Origin: UBA2030 sp049969475
GTDB lineage: Bacteria; Bacteroidota; Bacteroidia; Bacteroidales; TTA-H9
Direction: 5' to 3'
Length of the DNA: 64,000 nucleotides
Assembly (NCBI GenBank): GCA_049969475.1
Contig: JBMFOU010000017.1
Location: 8,271 to 72,270, forward strand
Below, piece by piece: positions 43,237-52,370 of this stretch. The position numbers were made by a program, and so were the translations under genes. The notes beneath the pieces are model-generated. The model ran no database searches, was not told the origin of the DNA, and saw nothing but the letters and a program-made list of their open reading frames with translations. Position 1 is the first letter of the stretch, and each line of letters opens with the position of its first letter.

Positions 43237-45527
43237 AGGTCCAATCCCCCTTTATTGAAAATCACATAGCCCAAATTGAAGGTAATGAACCAGGGAGATG
43301 ATTCGCCCTGGATATAGTTCAGGTTTAGGCTTACAGGGCCCAATACGGTATGAGCGACCATTGCCGTGGTGAAAGCCACATTATTGTGGCTAAACCAGGG
43401 GCCATAATAAGCCTGCTGGTATTTATCCTGAAATAGTTTTCTGAAATGCTGGAAGATATAGGCCTCCGAGCGCCAATGAATTTTTGAAGTGATGGGCCAC
43501 ACGGTCTTCAGGCCGCCTGCCAGGTAAGATGTGCTTCTAAATTTTTCAGCCACCAGGGTATGCAAGGCAGGAAACGCTTCAAACTGAGGCAGCATAAGCA
43601 TGGTAGAAGTGTAATTACTCATAAAGGGACGGGTAGAAACATATAACTCCGTGAGAAAACCTGCATTCACCCGACCTATTTTCGCAAATAAGTTATCATA
43701 CGACACCTTCAAATCCATAAAAGCATGCTTGTCTTGCGAAGGCAGGGCTTGCAGGCTGGTACTTCCCGGAGTATGATTCTCGTCGCCCGTAGTAAAAGCT
43801 AACATAGCCTTAAACCTTGAGCCTGCTGTAGGGTACTGCCTGTAATTCAGAGAATTAAAATCAAGCGTGAAACGAAGAGAAACATAATTTAAGGTAGTTT
43901 TGTCCTGGGTATCTTCTTTTTTGATGGCATTAGTATGGAAATATCGTGCTCCCCATTCCCCCAGGTAACCAGATAATTTAAACACTCCCCGGTTAGTTAC
44001 CGGCCAGCCGGCCGACAAGGCAAATTGGCGGTCGTAGCGGGTGAGGTTGGAAGAGAGAATATCATCCAGAAAGATGTATCCCACGGGAAAATAATTAAAT
44101 CGATTAAGAAGGATACCCGCTTCAGCGAACCATGGAAAATCGTCAGGGAAATCTATACGTCCGCTTAATCCTCCGGAGGTATAAAAGCGACCGAAGTACG
44201 TATCAAAAGCTAGGCTCGACGAGTTGCGGCCCAACCAATGGTATTGAGCTTCGAGGTAGCCTTCTGTATTAGGGCCAGAGGTGATGAGCCCACCGAAACC
44301 CAATTCAAGCGGGTCATTGAGTTCTGCCTCAAGCGTCAGTGTATAGTATTTTGTTTGAGGATTGTAATGAAGCCGGGGATAAATATGGCTCACTCGCTCG
44401 TCAGCAATCAGTCGAAAATATTCAGGTTTGATTTCCTGAAACATACGCTGCCTGGGAGTGAAGTTCAGCATATTACGCATATAATTGGCCTGAGCAGCAT
44501 TCACACCGGTTACAATAATAGAATCGAGGAACAGGGGCGGTTTGCGATGATTAAATTTCTCTCTGCGTCGTTGCTGCTCCTCGGCGCTCATCCTTCGTAC
44601 AACATGATGGGTGATGGTATCCATGACGCGGAGCGTGGCCACATACCCACTGTCGATAAAGGCAGGGGTATGGCTAAAATCGTTAACAGCAACGGGGAAT
44701 AATTGGGGAGCAATCACAATACCTTTTTGGCCAGCTGGTATTTCGTAAGGAATTTTGGTCATAAGCATGTTCTCCAGCTGAGAGATCACATCGTTGGGAT
44801 CGGGAGCGGCATAGTCGCCGGCCGCTTTACATCCGATGATATAATCGGGTTTGAAATCTCTTATGACTATGTCAACCGGGAAATTATTGTACATCCCTCC
44901 ATCGAAAAGCAAACGGCCATCGATGGTAATGGGCTTAAAATAAAACGGAAACGTCATGGAAGCTCGCACAGCGGTTTCGAGGCTTCCTTTAACCGGAACG
45001 TAGGGTTTGTTGGCAGCTATATCGGCAGCCACACAGCGAAAGGGTACCATCAGGCTATCGAAATTATATCCTGAAGCAGCGCTGGCATCGGCAAAAATCT
45101 GCACAAACTGGTAATCCATTTCATACGGGGCTACAATGTTGGAAGGAAGCCGGGGCTTAAGCTGATCGTTTTTAACTTTAAGCCTTAGCGATACCCAACG
45201 GGCATTCATGTCATTCTTTTTGTAATAATAATAATACTGCTGCCCAATCTCACCCCTGGCCCATTGGTCAAATTCTTCGCTTTGCATAATCTCCTCCATC
45301 TGCTGAGGGGTGTATCCAGCCGCGTAAAGCCCGGCCACGATGGCTCCCATGCTGGTGCCTGCAATGTAGTCGATAGGAATGTTCTTTTCTTCGAGGGCTT
45401 TCAATAAACCGATATGACAAACTCCTTTGGCTCCTCCCCCAGAGAGAACCACAGCTACTTTCTGGGCCAGTACCTGCTGAGCCCCAAACACCATGATTAG
45501 TAAAAGGATGAACAGAAACCGCCTCAT
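43233..45527 (-). CDS. Patatin-like phospholipase with BamA-type outer-membrane barrel
   Basis: A signal peptide (MRRFLFILLLIMVFGAQQVLAQ) precedes a patatin domain with oxyanion loop SGGGAKGVCHIG, nucleophile GTSMG (Ser ~59) and Asp in DGGMYNNFP (~208). A POTRA-like domain follows (~330-400, DSIIVTGVNAAQANYM), then a beta-strand-rich barrel to the C-terminus (~400-764) ending in aromatic-rich strands (ITFNLGYVIFNKGGLDL). This is the PlpD/type Vd-like layout, in which a phospholipase is tethered to or passed through its own barrel. The start at 45527 is supported by the -7 element at 45582; the longer reading from 45584 would overlap it. Confidence 0.88.
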   Translation of the reverse strand: MRRFLFILLLIMVFGAQQVLAQKVAVVLSGGGAKGVCHIGLLKALEEKNIPIDYIAGTSMGAIVAGLYAAGYTPQQMEEIMQSEEFDQWARGEIGQQYYYYYKKNDMNARWVSLRLKVKNDQLKPRLPSNIVAPYEMDYQFVQIFADASAASGYNFDSLMVPFRCVAADIAANKPYVPVKGSLETAVRASMTFPFYFKPITIDGRLLFDGGMYNNFPVDIVIRDFKPDYIIGCKAAGDYAAPDPNDVISQLENMLMTKIPYEIPAGQKGIVIAPQLFPVAVNDFSHTPAFIDSGYVATLRVMDTITHHVVRRMSAEEQQRRREKFNHRKPPLFLDSIIVTGVNAAQANYMRNMLNFTPRQRMFQEIKPEYFRLIADERVSHIYPRLHYNPQTKYYTLTLEAELNDPLELGFGGLITSGPNTEGYLEAQYHWLGRNSSSLAFDTYFGRFYTSGGLSGRIDFPDDFPWFAEAGILLNRFNYFPVGYIFLDDILSSNLTRYDRQFALSAGWPVTNRGVFKLSGYLGEWGARYFHTNAIKKEDTQDKTTLNYVSLRFTLDFNSLNYRQYPTAGSRFKAMLAFTTGDENHTPGSTSLQALPSQDKHAFMDLKVSYDNLFAKIGRVNAGFLTELYVSTRPFMSNYTSTMLMLPQFEAFPALHTLVAEKFRSTSYLAGGLKTVWPITSKIHWRSEAYIFQHFRKLFQDKYQQAYYGPWFSHNNVAFTTAMVAHTVLGPVSLNLNYIQGESSPWFITFNLGYVIFNKGGLDL

Positions 45528-45581
45528 AAATTGCTCCTTGCTCGCTATGTGCGCTAAGTTAGGGCAATATTCCATAGAGCC

Positions 45582-45589
45582 CAAAGCTA
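45582..45589 (-). promoter_or_regulatory. -7 element of the patatin-like gene
   Basis: The minus strand reads TAGCTTTG, 54 bases upstream of the chosen ATG. Confidence 0.5.
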
Positions 45590-45634
45590 CAAAGGCTTTT
45601 TTGGTAACTATTTTCCCCTTCTTTTTCTCGAATT

Positions 45635-47392
45635 TTAATGTGCCAGAGGAAGGGTGAACAGTGCCCGGGTTCCTTTGCCTTCCTCACTCTCAAAACGAAT
45701 CTTCCCACCCAGCAATTCCACCATTTGTTTAACCAACAGGAGTCCGAAACCAGAAGAACTCTCCCCTTCTGTACCCAGGCGGCCTGTTTTTTCATCGCTA
45801 GTAAAAAGCTTTGGCAAAAGGCTGGCCGGAACTCCTATGCCATTATCTTCTACCACTACCTCCACAAAACCCGGCTCGGTTGCATCCCTCTTATAGACTT
45901 TGACTCTGCCTCCCCTGGGCGTAAATTTTACACAGTTAATCAACAGATTACGTAGTACAGTGGATAATGCATTTATATCAACATTCACGATAAGTCCTTC
46001 AGGTACATTCACTTCAAGACTTAATTCTTTTCTCAGAAACCTGCTTTTCAATTCATGAATATTGTTTTGAATCCAATCCCTGAGGTCAATAGGTTCTCGT
46101 TTGACGATTTGGAATCCACCCTCAGTCTTGGCCCATACCAGCAGATTTTCCATCAGTTCGTTCGCCTGCAGGGATGCTTCTGTTATGGCAGCATTTGAAC
46201 TGTTCACTGAGTTATAATCTCTCTCTTCCATTTGAATAGAGATAAGCTCACTAAAACCCAGAATCACTGAAAAATAATTCCGCAGGTCATGCGCTATGAT
46301 CGAAAAAAGCCGATCTTTTTGCGCATTCACCTCCTTGAGCTGGGCATTCATTCTTTCGATTTCATCGGCCACTTTCTTTTGAAAGGTGATGTCCCGTACC
46401 AGAAAAATCCGGCTGCCAGCATAATTATGCAAGGGATAGCAATAGATTTCGAAATATTGATCTGCGTCTGCACAAAATACTATATGAGGCTGGTCAGATT
46501 CTGCGTTCAGAATCTCTGTTTTTAAATCCCTGTTATTCGTTTTAAGCATTTCCCAAGAGACTCCCAGAAAACGGGTTTGGTCTGTCCCCAAAAAAGAAAC
46601 CATGGTTGCATTGGCATAACTAACCCGATTGTGATGATCGAGCAGCAGAACCCCGTCTTTCAATTCATCGAGAATGATCTCGCGGGCAACAGGAACCAAA
46701 TCTAAGAAATGACTTGTACTTACCCCTGTCAGGAAGAATATGCCCGATAGTATGAAACTAATAGGTGTAATATTGAGTCCGGGCAGGATATTCATATCAA
46801 GAATATAAAAAATGCTGGCCAGCCAGGGAGAGAAGATAGCCAACAGCAGCATCAAGCCCTGCCAGCGGAAGAATTTATGTTGCACCAATACATGCTCCAG
46901 CAACATGAAGGTAGCCATCAGCAAACATATATACGAGAATCCCACCCATAGAACATAAAAACCATACCCATGCTCATATTCCATGAGATTAGTGACAGGA
47001 TCAACAGAGGAAAAGCCAGTCCAGATGAGATGGTGCCATTCATTGGTAAAAGCGAGTAAAACAAGGACTACCGGGACAATAAATGCCCATTTAAACAAGC
47101 GAGAATGTGACCACGAACTCCGGCTGGTATATCTAAGCACATTACCCAAAAATAACAAGGGCACGAAAGATGATGGGATGTATTCAAGCTTTGAAAAAAA
47201 CACCTTCAGGGCCTCCAATTTTGCCGAAGATTCAAATACATTGGTAAACGACCACAAAAACAGGAGTATCATAAGCCGAAACCAATCCATGACTCCGGGT
47301 TCTCTTCTTCTGAGCCAGGCAATACGCGCCACCAGTAAGGAAATAGCTGATGAAACCATGAAGAAAACCGTAATCGGTGTAAGGGTAAACAT
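45635..47392 (-). CDS. Sensor histidine kinase with 7-TM N-terminal sensor and PAS domain
   Basis: The protein has 585 residues from the ATG at 47392. The first ~230 residues form seven membrane helices as in the histidine-kinase N-terminal 7TM domain (WLRRREPGVMDWFRLMILLF, then WHHLIWTGF, GYGFYVLWVGFSYICLL). A PAS domain follows (~240-345, LDELKDGVLLLDHHNRVSYAN), then HisKA with His ~369 (AHDLRNYFSVILGFSELI) and HATPase_c (NLLINCVKFTPRGG, DNGIGVP, SSGFGLLLVKQMVELLGG). No receiver domain, and no response regulator gene is adjacent. A longer reading to 47515 would overlap the divergent PAP2 gene and its promoter, so I use the internal ATG. Confidence 0.88.
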   Translation of the reverse strand: MFTLTPITVFFMVSSAISLLVARIAWLRRREPGVMDWFRLMILLFLWSFTNVFESSAKLEALKVFFSKLEYIPSSFVPLLFLGNVLRYTSRSSWSHSRLFKWAFIVPVVLVLLAFTNEWHHLIWTGFSSVDPVTNLMEYEHGYGFYVLWVGFSYICLLMATFMLLEHVLVQHKFFRWQGLMLLLAIFSPWLASIFYILDMNILPGLNITPISFILSGIFFLTGVSTSHFLDLVPVAREIILDELKDGVLLLDHHNRVSYANATMVSFLGTDQTRFLGVSWEMLKTNNRDLKTEILNAESDQPHIVFCADADQYFEIYCYPLHNYAGSRIFLVRDITFQKKVADEIERMNAQLKEVNAQKDRLFSIIAHDLRNYFSVILGFSELISIQMEERDYNSVNSSNAAITEASLQANELMENLLVWAKTEGGFQIVKREPIDLRDWIQNNIHELKSRFLRKELSLEVNVPEGLIVNVDINALSTVLRNLLINCVKFTPRGGRVKVYKRDATEPGFVEVVVEDNGIGVPASLLPKLFTSDEKTGRLGTEGESSSGFGLLLVKQMVELLGGKIRFESEEGKGTRALFTLPLAH

Positions 47393-47402
47393 AAACTTTA
47401 CA

Positions 47403-47410
47403 TAGATTTG
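47403..47410 (+). promoter_or_regulatory. -7 element of the PAP2 phosphatase gene
   Basis: TAGATTTG ends 25 bases before the ATG at 47436. Confidence 0.55.
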
Positions 47411-47435
47411 TAAATTTAGGACAAAAACATTGACT

Positions 47436-48320
47436 ATGGTTAATAGACCTACCTTATTAGCCCCATTAAAATTGCTGAAGCTGAGAATAGTTGTGGTGGC
47501 CGGGGGGCTGGTCATATCTTATGAGAGCGCTGTGGCGCAGCTTTCTGACACACTCAGGGAGGCGATAAGCCTGAAAAAAGACGCTTTATCTTTTTTTCAT
47601 AGGAGTCTGAATGCTGAGAAAAAAATTTTTCTTTCGCCTACACAGTGGAACGACCGCGATTGGATGACGTTAGCCATCCTTCTCTCGGGTGGGGGCATGA
47701 TTATGGGTAATGACCGTGAAATTTTTCATCAGATTCAGGACTGGCGGAGTGGCACGGGCGATAGGGTAGCCCGCTACTTTGCCGAACCCATAGGATCAGG
47801 GCTTTTAAGTTTGCCTTTATTGGCTGTGATGTATGCTGGAGGGCGTATAGGAGACAACCCCCGAATAGCCCAGGCAGCCATGGCCGGAGCAAGTGCTTTT
47901 GTGGTTACAGTATTCAACGTGCAAATCATGAAAAGCCTCATGGGTAGGGAACGCCCCACGAAGACCGACAATCCCTATGTTTTCCATGGCCCCACGCTGC
48001 GCAACGATGCCCTGCCCTCGGGGCACACGGCAGTTGCTTTTGCCATGGCCACTGCAATAGCCACATGCTATGATGACAATCCCTGGCTGAATGCCGGACT
48101 TTGGGCCACAGCAGCCCTTACCGGATGGTCGCGAATTAACGATGGAAAACACTGGCCATCGGATGTTTTTGCCGGAGCCGTCTTAGGTTATTACATGGGC
48201 CGGTGGGTGGGAAGGCAATGGAAAATGGATAGGGCGGGGAAAACTCTATCCAGCATCTCGCTGCAACCCATGCTTGCTCCACAGGGCACGGGTTTTCGAT
48301 TAGCCTGGAACCTAAGGTAA
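47436..48320 (+). CDS. PAP2-family lipid phosphatase, exported
   Basis: Of the 294 residues, an N-terminal hydrophobic segment (KLRIVVVAGGLVISYESAVAQ) looks like a signal sequence. The acid phosphatase triad is intact: KSLMGRERP (motif 1), LPSGHTA (motif 2) and SRINDGKHWPSDVFAG (motif 3), within four or five membrane-near helices. PAP2 enzymes dephosphorylate lipid phosphates such as undecaprenyl pyrophosphate, phosphatidate or lipid A. The long soluble N-terminal region (~30-80) and export signal are typical of Bacteroidota versions. It ends 3 bases from the convergent HAD gene. Confidence 0.88.
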   Translation: MVNRPTLLAPLKLLKLRIVVVAGGLVISYESAVAQLSDTLREAISLKKDALSFFHRSLNAEKKIFLSPTQWNDRDWMTLAILLSGGGMIMGNDREIFHQIQDWRSGTGDRVARYFAEPIGSGLLSLPLLAVMYAGGRIGDNPRIAQAAMAGASAFVVTVFNVQIMKSLMGRERPTKTDNPYVFHGPTLRNDALPSGHTAVAFAMATAIATCYDDNPWLNAGLWATAALTGWSRINDGKHWPSDVFAGAVLGYYMGRWVGRQWKMDRAGKTLSSISLQPMLAPQGTGFRLAWNLR

Positions 48321-48323
48321 GGC

Positions 48324-49136
48324 TCAGCCACCTTTGCGGGAAATGGCATCTATGGCCATGAGGAGGCTGTGCATAAGATCGCTGTGGGTAGAGTAATCGG
48401 CTGAAAGCAAATTGGTAACCCTTCCGTCTTCCAGAAAATCCCAGGCCCGGCTCCATCGTTCGCGCCGATGCTTGTCGTATACACCTATAGCTACCCCTCC
48501 ATACCGCTTCACCAGCGAGAAACAGGGTATATCCGTCAGTCCATCGCCTACAAAAATCATTTTTTCCATGGGTATGCGAAATCCCTGCGTTCGCCGGTTA
48601 ACGGCATAATGGTCGGCTCGCGACTCAGGGCCAATAAGCCCCTTGGAAATTTGAAACAAATAGCGGGTTTTATCGGTGAATGAAATAATGTTGCGTGGAA
48701 ATACGATACGCCCATCGTCGGCATAATGAAACTCGCTGGCCCATATATCCGTGAAATAACGGGCAATACGTGTATTGCGAACAATCTCTCCTATGCCAGA
48801 ACTGATGATGTAAAATTCGAGTCTGAGATCGGGATGATGGTCGGCTACATATTTGAGCAAATAAGGGAACAAACGGGTAACCCCCGTATGAAATCGCAAT
48901 TTCCCTGCAAATTCTTTCAAACGCTCGCGCGTGATACGGGTTTGTTCGGAGGACTCTGAAAGTTGGATAAGCGCATAGAGATAGGCAGGTATGGGGTCCC
49001 ACCCGTCCTGGTCGAGCGGGCCAACGGTTTCTTTCCAAAATTTGCCAGCATCCACTCCTATCCAGTCGAGAAACGAAGAAGTACTGTCGGGGGCCAGTGT
49101 ATCGTCGAAATCAAAAACCAGAGCGGCTATAGCCAT
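48324..49136 (-). CDS. HAD-family hydrolase
   Basis: This 270-residue HAD phosphatase has motif I FDFDDTLAPD (nucleophile and acid Asp), motif II YIISSGIGEI, and motif IV IFVGDGLTDIPCF, with a helical cap between. It resembles phosphoserine-phosphatase-like HADs, but the substrate is unknown. The start at 49136 fits the -7 element at 49154; the longer reading to 49223 would start upstream of that promoter. Confidence 0.87.
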   Translation of the reverse strand: MAIAALVFDFDDTLAPDSTSSFLDWIGVDAGKFWKETVGPLDQDGWDPIPAYLYALIQLSESSEQTRITRERLKEFAGKLRFHTGVTRLFPYLLKYVADHHPDLRLEFYIISSGIGEIVRNTRIARYFTDIWASEFHYADDGRIVFPRNIISFTDKTRYLFQISKGLIGPESRADHYAVNRRTQGFRIPMEKMIFVGDGLTDIPCFSLVKRYGGVAIGVYDKHRRERWSRAWDFLEDGRVTNLLSADYSTHSDLMHSLLMAIDAISRKGG

Positions 49137-49153
49137 TTCATAAAGCTTTGATG

Positions 49154-49161
49154 CAAAAATA
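49154..49161 (-). promoter_or_regulatory. -7 element of the HAD gene (decides the start)
   Basis: The minus strand reads TATTTTTG, 17 bases upstream of the ATG at 49136. Confidence 0.55.
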
Positions 49162-49209
49162 AGTTTTAATAAGACTCCCTCTATCTTCCGCAAATACCGC
49201 AAAAATCCA

Positions 49210-49217
49210 TACTTTTG
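49210..49217 (+). promoter_or_regulatory. -7 element of the SLC45-like transporter-malQ operon
   Basis: TACTTTTG lies 46 bases upstream of the transporter ATG, divergent from the HAD promoter. Confidence 0.55.
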
Positions 49218-49263
49218 CCTCAACCCCTCGCATTATACAAAACAATCATTCAATCAATAATTT

Positions 49264-50601
49264 ATGCTGACCAAGAGCAAACCTCACCTTTCCTTCTGGC
49301 AAATATGGAACATGAGTGTAGGGTTTTTAGGCATACAATTCGGGTTCGCCCTTCAAAACGCCAATGCCAGCCGCATTTTACAGACTTTTGGAGCAGATGT
49401 GGAGCATTTGTCATGGTTTTGGATTGCTGCTCCGCTTACCGGAATGATTGTTCAGCCCATCATAGGTCATTTCAGCGACCGCACCTGGTGTAGGCTGGGA
49501 CGACGCAGACCCTATTTTCTGGCAGGGGCTATCCTGGCGTCGCTGGCTCTGGTTTTCATGCCCAATGCAGCCCTGCTCACCACGGTGGTGGCTCCCATGT
49601 TTATAGGCGCAGGTATTCTCATGATAATGGACGCCAGCATTAATGTAGCCATGGAACCCTTTCGCGCCCTGGTGGCCGATATGTTACCCTCAGACCAGCG
49701 CACCCTGGGCTTTTCCATCCAAACCTCTCTTATCGGTATAGGTGCCGTAGTAGGTTCATGGCTTCCGTATATCCTGGCCGAATGGGTGGGCATCAGCAAA
49801 ATAGCCCCCGAAGGACAGGTGCCCGATAACGTGATATTTTCCTTTTATGTAGGGGCTGCCGTTTTCTTGGGCACTATCCTCTGGACGGTAAGCACCACCC
49901 GCGAGTATAGCCCTGAACAAATGGAACTGTTTAGCGGAGAAAAAAGAAATGAAAAGGAAGGCTTCAGCCAAATTTTTAAAGATTTCGCCAACATTCCACT
50001 CACCATGCGTCAACTGGGCTTGGTGCAGTTTTTCTCGTGGTTTGCTCTTTTCGGCATGTGGGTATTCACCACTCCTGCTGTTGCCGTTCACATCTATGGA
50101 GCTCCCATTGGCGACACCTCGAGCGAAAACTTTCAGAATGCCGGTAACTGGGTAGGTATTTGCTTCGGTGTTTACAACGGGGTGTCGGCCCTTTATGCCT
50201 TCGTTTTACCCGTGTTGGCCCACCGCATTGGGCGCAAACGTACCCACGCCCTTTCGCTCACCCTTGGGGGACTGAGCCTGATATCCATCTTCTTCATCAA
50301 ATCCCCTCTCCTGCTGCTTCTTCCCATGGTAGGCATTGGCATTGCCTGGGGAAGCATTCTGGCTATGCCCTACGCCATTTTGGCCGGCAGTCTGCCTGCA
50401 CACAAAATGGGCATTTACATGGGTATTTTCAACTTTTTTATCACCATTCCACAGATTATCAATGGAATTTTTGGCGGGCCCATCGTTAAACGAATCTTTC
50501 AAAACCAGGCCATTTATGCGCTGATGATGGCCGGTATTTTTATGCTTATTGCCGCCATTGCTGTTAATTTTGTAAACGACAGGGATGATGTCAAATCTTG
50601 A
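49264..50601 (+). CDS. SLC45/GPH-like MFS sugar transporter
   Basis: The 445-residue 12-TM transporter has hallmarks of the SLC45 sucrose/maltose group: FLGIQFGFALQNANASRILQTFG, WIAAPLTGMIVQPIIGHFSDRTW, GRRRPYFLAGAI and PFRALVADMLP. It is followed 34 bases later by malQ, so a role in uptake of maltose or maltodextrins is the natural reading. In Bacteroidota such a pair often accompanies starch utilisation genes; no SusCD pair is in the window. Confidence 0.9.
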   Translation: MLTKSKPHLSFWQIWNMSVGFLGIQFGFALQNANASRILQTFGADVEHLSWFWIAAPLTGMIVQPIIGHFSDRTWCRLGRRRPYFLAGAILASLALVFMPNAALLTTVVAPMFIGAGILMIMDASINVAMEPFRALVADMLPSDQRTLGFSIQTSLIGIGAVVGSWLPYILAEWVGISKIAPEGQVPDNVIFSFYVGAAVFLGTILWTVSTTREYSPEQMELFSGEKRNEKEGFSQIFKDFANIPLTMRQLGLVQFFSWFALFGMWVFTTPAVAVHIYGAPIGDTSSENFQNAGNWVGICFGVYNGVSALYAFVLPVLAHRIGRKRTHALSLTLGGLSLISIFFIKSPLLLLLPMVGIGIAWGSILAMPYAILAGSLPAHKMGIYMGIFNFFITIPQIINGIFGGPIVKRIFQNQAIYALMMAGIFMLIAAIAVNFVNDRDDVKS

Positions 50602-50635
50602 ATGACACATTTTATTCACCTAAAAATATGGTTTT

Positions 50636-52123
50636 ATGGCTATTGCACGCAAAAGTGGCATTCTTCTTCATATTACCTCATTACCAGGCCCTTATGGTAT
50701 AGGAACCATGAGTACCGAAGCCCGGCGATTCGTCGATTTTCTGGCTGAGGCCAAACAAAAAATCTGGCAGATTCTTCCGTTGGGGCCCACAGGCTATGGC
50801 GACTCACCTTATCAAAGCTTCTCGACCTTTGCAGGAAATCCCCTTTTGATTGATTTCGACCAGCTGATAGAAAAAGGTTGGTTACCGGATGCCGAGCTCG
50901 ACCAGGCTCCCGGAAACGACAAATGGGTGGACTTCGGCCCGGTCATCGATTTTAAGTTCAAAAAACTCTGGATTGCTTACCGGGGATTTATGGAAGCCGC
51001 TTCACGCGAAGACAAGCTGGGCTTTGCCGAATTTTGTACCCAAAGAGCATGGCTGCACGACTACAGTCTCTTCATGGAACTAAAAAATTTCCATCAGGGC
51101 AAGCCCTGGTACCTATGGGAGGATCCCTATAAATTCAGAAATTCAGAAGCGCTGAACCAATTTGCCCGCGAGCACGAGGCAGCCATTAATTTCTGGAAAT
51201 TCCTTCAATTTGTATTTTTCAGGCAATGGACAGAAATCAAGCGGTATGCCAATGACAGAGGGATTCAGATTATAGGTGATATCCCCATATTCATCGCTCA
51301 CGACAGTGCCGATGCCTGGAGTCACCCCGAGGTATTTTTATTCGACGAAAACCGTAATCCCACCTTGGTTGCCGGCGTTCCACCCGACTATTTCAGCGAA
51401 ACCGGCCAACTATGGGGAAATCCGCTGTATAATTGGGACTACCTCAAACAAACGCAATTCCACTGGTGGGTTGAGCGAGTGAGAGGCAATCTTGATTTGT
51501 ACGACCTTATCCGTATCGACCATTTCCGCGGATTTGCTGCCTACTGGGCCGTTCCCTTCGGCGAAAGCACTGCCATCAACGGCCAATGGCGTCCTGCTCC
51601 GGGACATGAATTATTCGATACCATACGCAAAGAATTGGGCAATCTGCCCATTATTGCCGAAGACCTGGGTGTCATTACCCCCGATGTGGAGGAATTACGC
51701 GACCATTTTGGCTTTCCCGGAATGAAGGTGCTCCAGTTTGCCTTTAATCCCATGAAAGGAAACGAATACCTGCCACACAACTATCCACATGCCAATTGTA
51801 TCTGCTATACCGGTACCCACGACAACAACACCACACTCGGCTGGTTTAACGACCTGGATGAAGAAACGCGCAACCATGTGATTAGCTATCTCCCTGGGGG
51901 AGGGGAAAACACGGTGTGGAAATTTATCCGCCTGGCATGGTCGTCGGTAGCTTCGGTAGCCATTGTTCCCATGCAGGATGTACTGGAACTAGGATCCAAG
52001 GCTCGCATGAATACCCCTGGCAAACCCTCAGGTAACTGGCAGTGGCGTTTCAAAACTGAGGAATACGACCCCGAAATTACGCGCAAGCTTCGCTCTATCA
52101 CTGAATTGTACGATAGAGATTAG
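50636..52123 (+). CDS. malQ: 4-alpha-glucanotransferase (GH77, amylomaltase)
   Basis: The 495 residues match MalQ over full length: GILLHITSLPGPYGIG, QILPLGPTGYGDSPYQSFS, GDIPIFIAHDSADAW, the nucleophile region YDLIRIDHFRGFAAYW, general acid at IIAEDLGVITPDV, HFGFPGMKVLQFAF and CYTGTHDNNTTLGW. It transfers glucan segments between maltodextrins in the cytoplasm, making glucose and longer chains. It shares an operon with the transporter and ends in a strong terminator. Confidence 0.96.
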   Translation: MAIARKSGILLHITSLPGPYGIGTMSTEARRFVDFLAEAKQKIWQILPLGPTGYGDSPYQSFSTFAGNPLLIDFDQLIEKGWLPDAELDQAPGNDKWVDFGPVIDFKFKKLWIAYRGFMEAASREDKLGFAEFCTQRAWLHDYSLFMELKNFHQGKPWYLWEDPYKFRNSEALNQFAREHEAAINFWKFLQFVFFRQWTEIKRYANDRGIQIIGDIPIFIAHDSADAWSHPEVFLFDENRNPTLVAGVPPDYFSETGQLWGNPLYNWDYLKQTQFHWWVERVRGNLDLYDLIRIDHFRGFAAYWAVPFGESTAINGQWRPAPGHELFDTIRKELGNLPIIAEDLGVITPDVEELRDHFGFPGMKVLQFAFNPMKGNEYLPHNYPHANCICYTGTHDNNTTLGWFNDLDEETRNHVISYLPGGGENTVWKFIRLAWSSVASVAIVPMQDVLELGSKARMNTPGKPSGNWQWRFKTEEYDPEITRKLRSITELYDRD

Positions 52124-52145
52124 TTTTTTCTCTAAAACCTTACTA

Positions 52146-52183
52146 CGCCTCCGCCCCAAAATATCACCGGAGGCGTTTTTTTA
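52146..52183 (+). terminator. malQ terminator
   Basis: CGCCTCCG (52146-52153) pairs with CGGAGGCG (52168-52175), followed by TTTTTTTATT. Confidence 0.88.
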
Positions 52184-52321
52184 TTGGAATTTTTCCAAAA
52201 ATAGTTCAAGTATATATTCTTCTCACTAAGCTTAATTTTGATTTAAAAAAGCCAATGCCCAATAGTTTTTTAGTCCTGATAAAAAATTTCCCAAAAATGT
52301 GATTTTAAAAATAAAAACCTT

Positions 52322-52329
52322 AATTTTGA
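52322..52329 (+). promoter_or_regulatory. -7 element of the hybrid histidine kinase
   Basis: TAATTTTG lies 41 bases upstream of the ATG at 52371. A second TAATTTTG occurs near 52232. Confidence 0.5.
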
Positions 52330-52370
52330 ATTCAGATCCACTGCTCTAATAATTAGCTTAAAAACCTTCG

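Noticed and set aside
48670..49038. Second minus-strand frame overlapping the HAD gene
   Set aside because: It is out of frame with the HAD protein, which has all catalytic motifs; no independent support.
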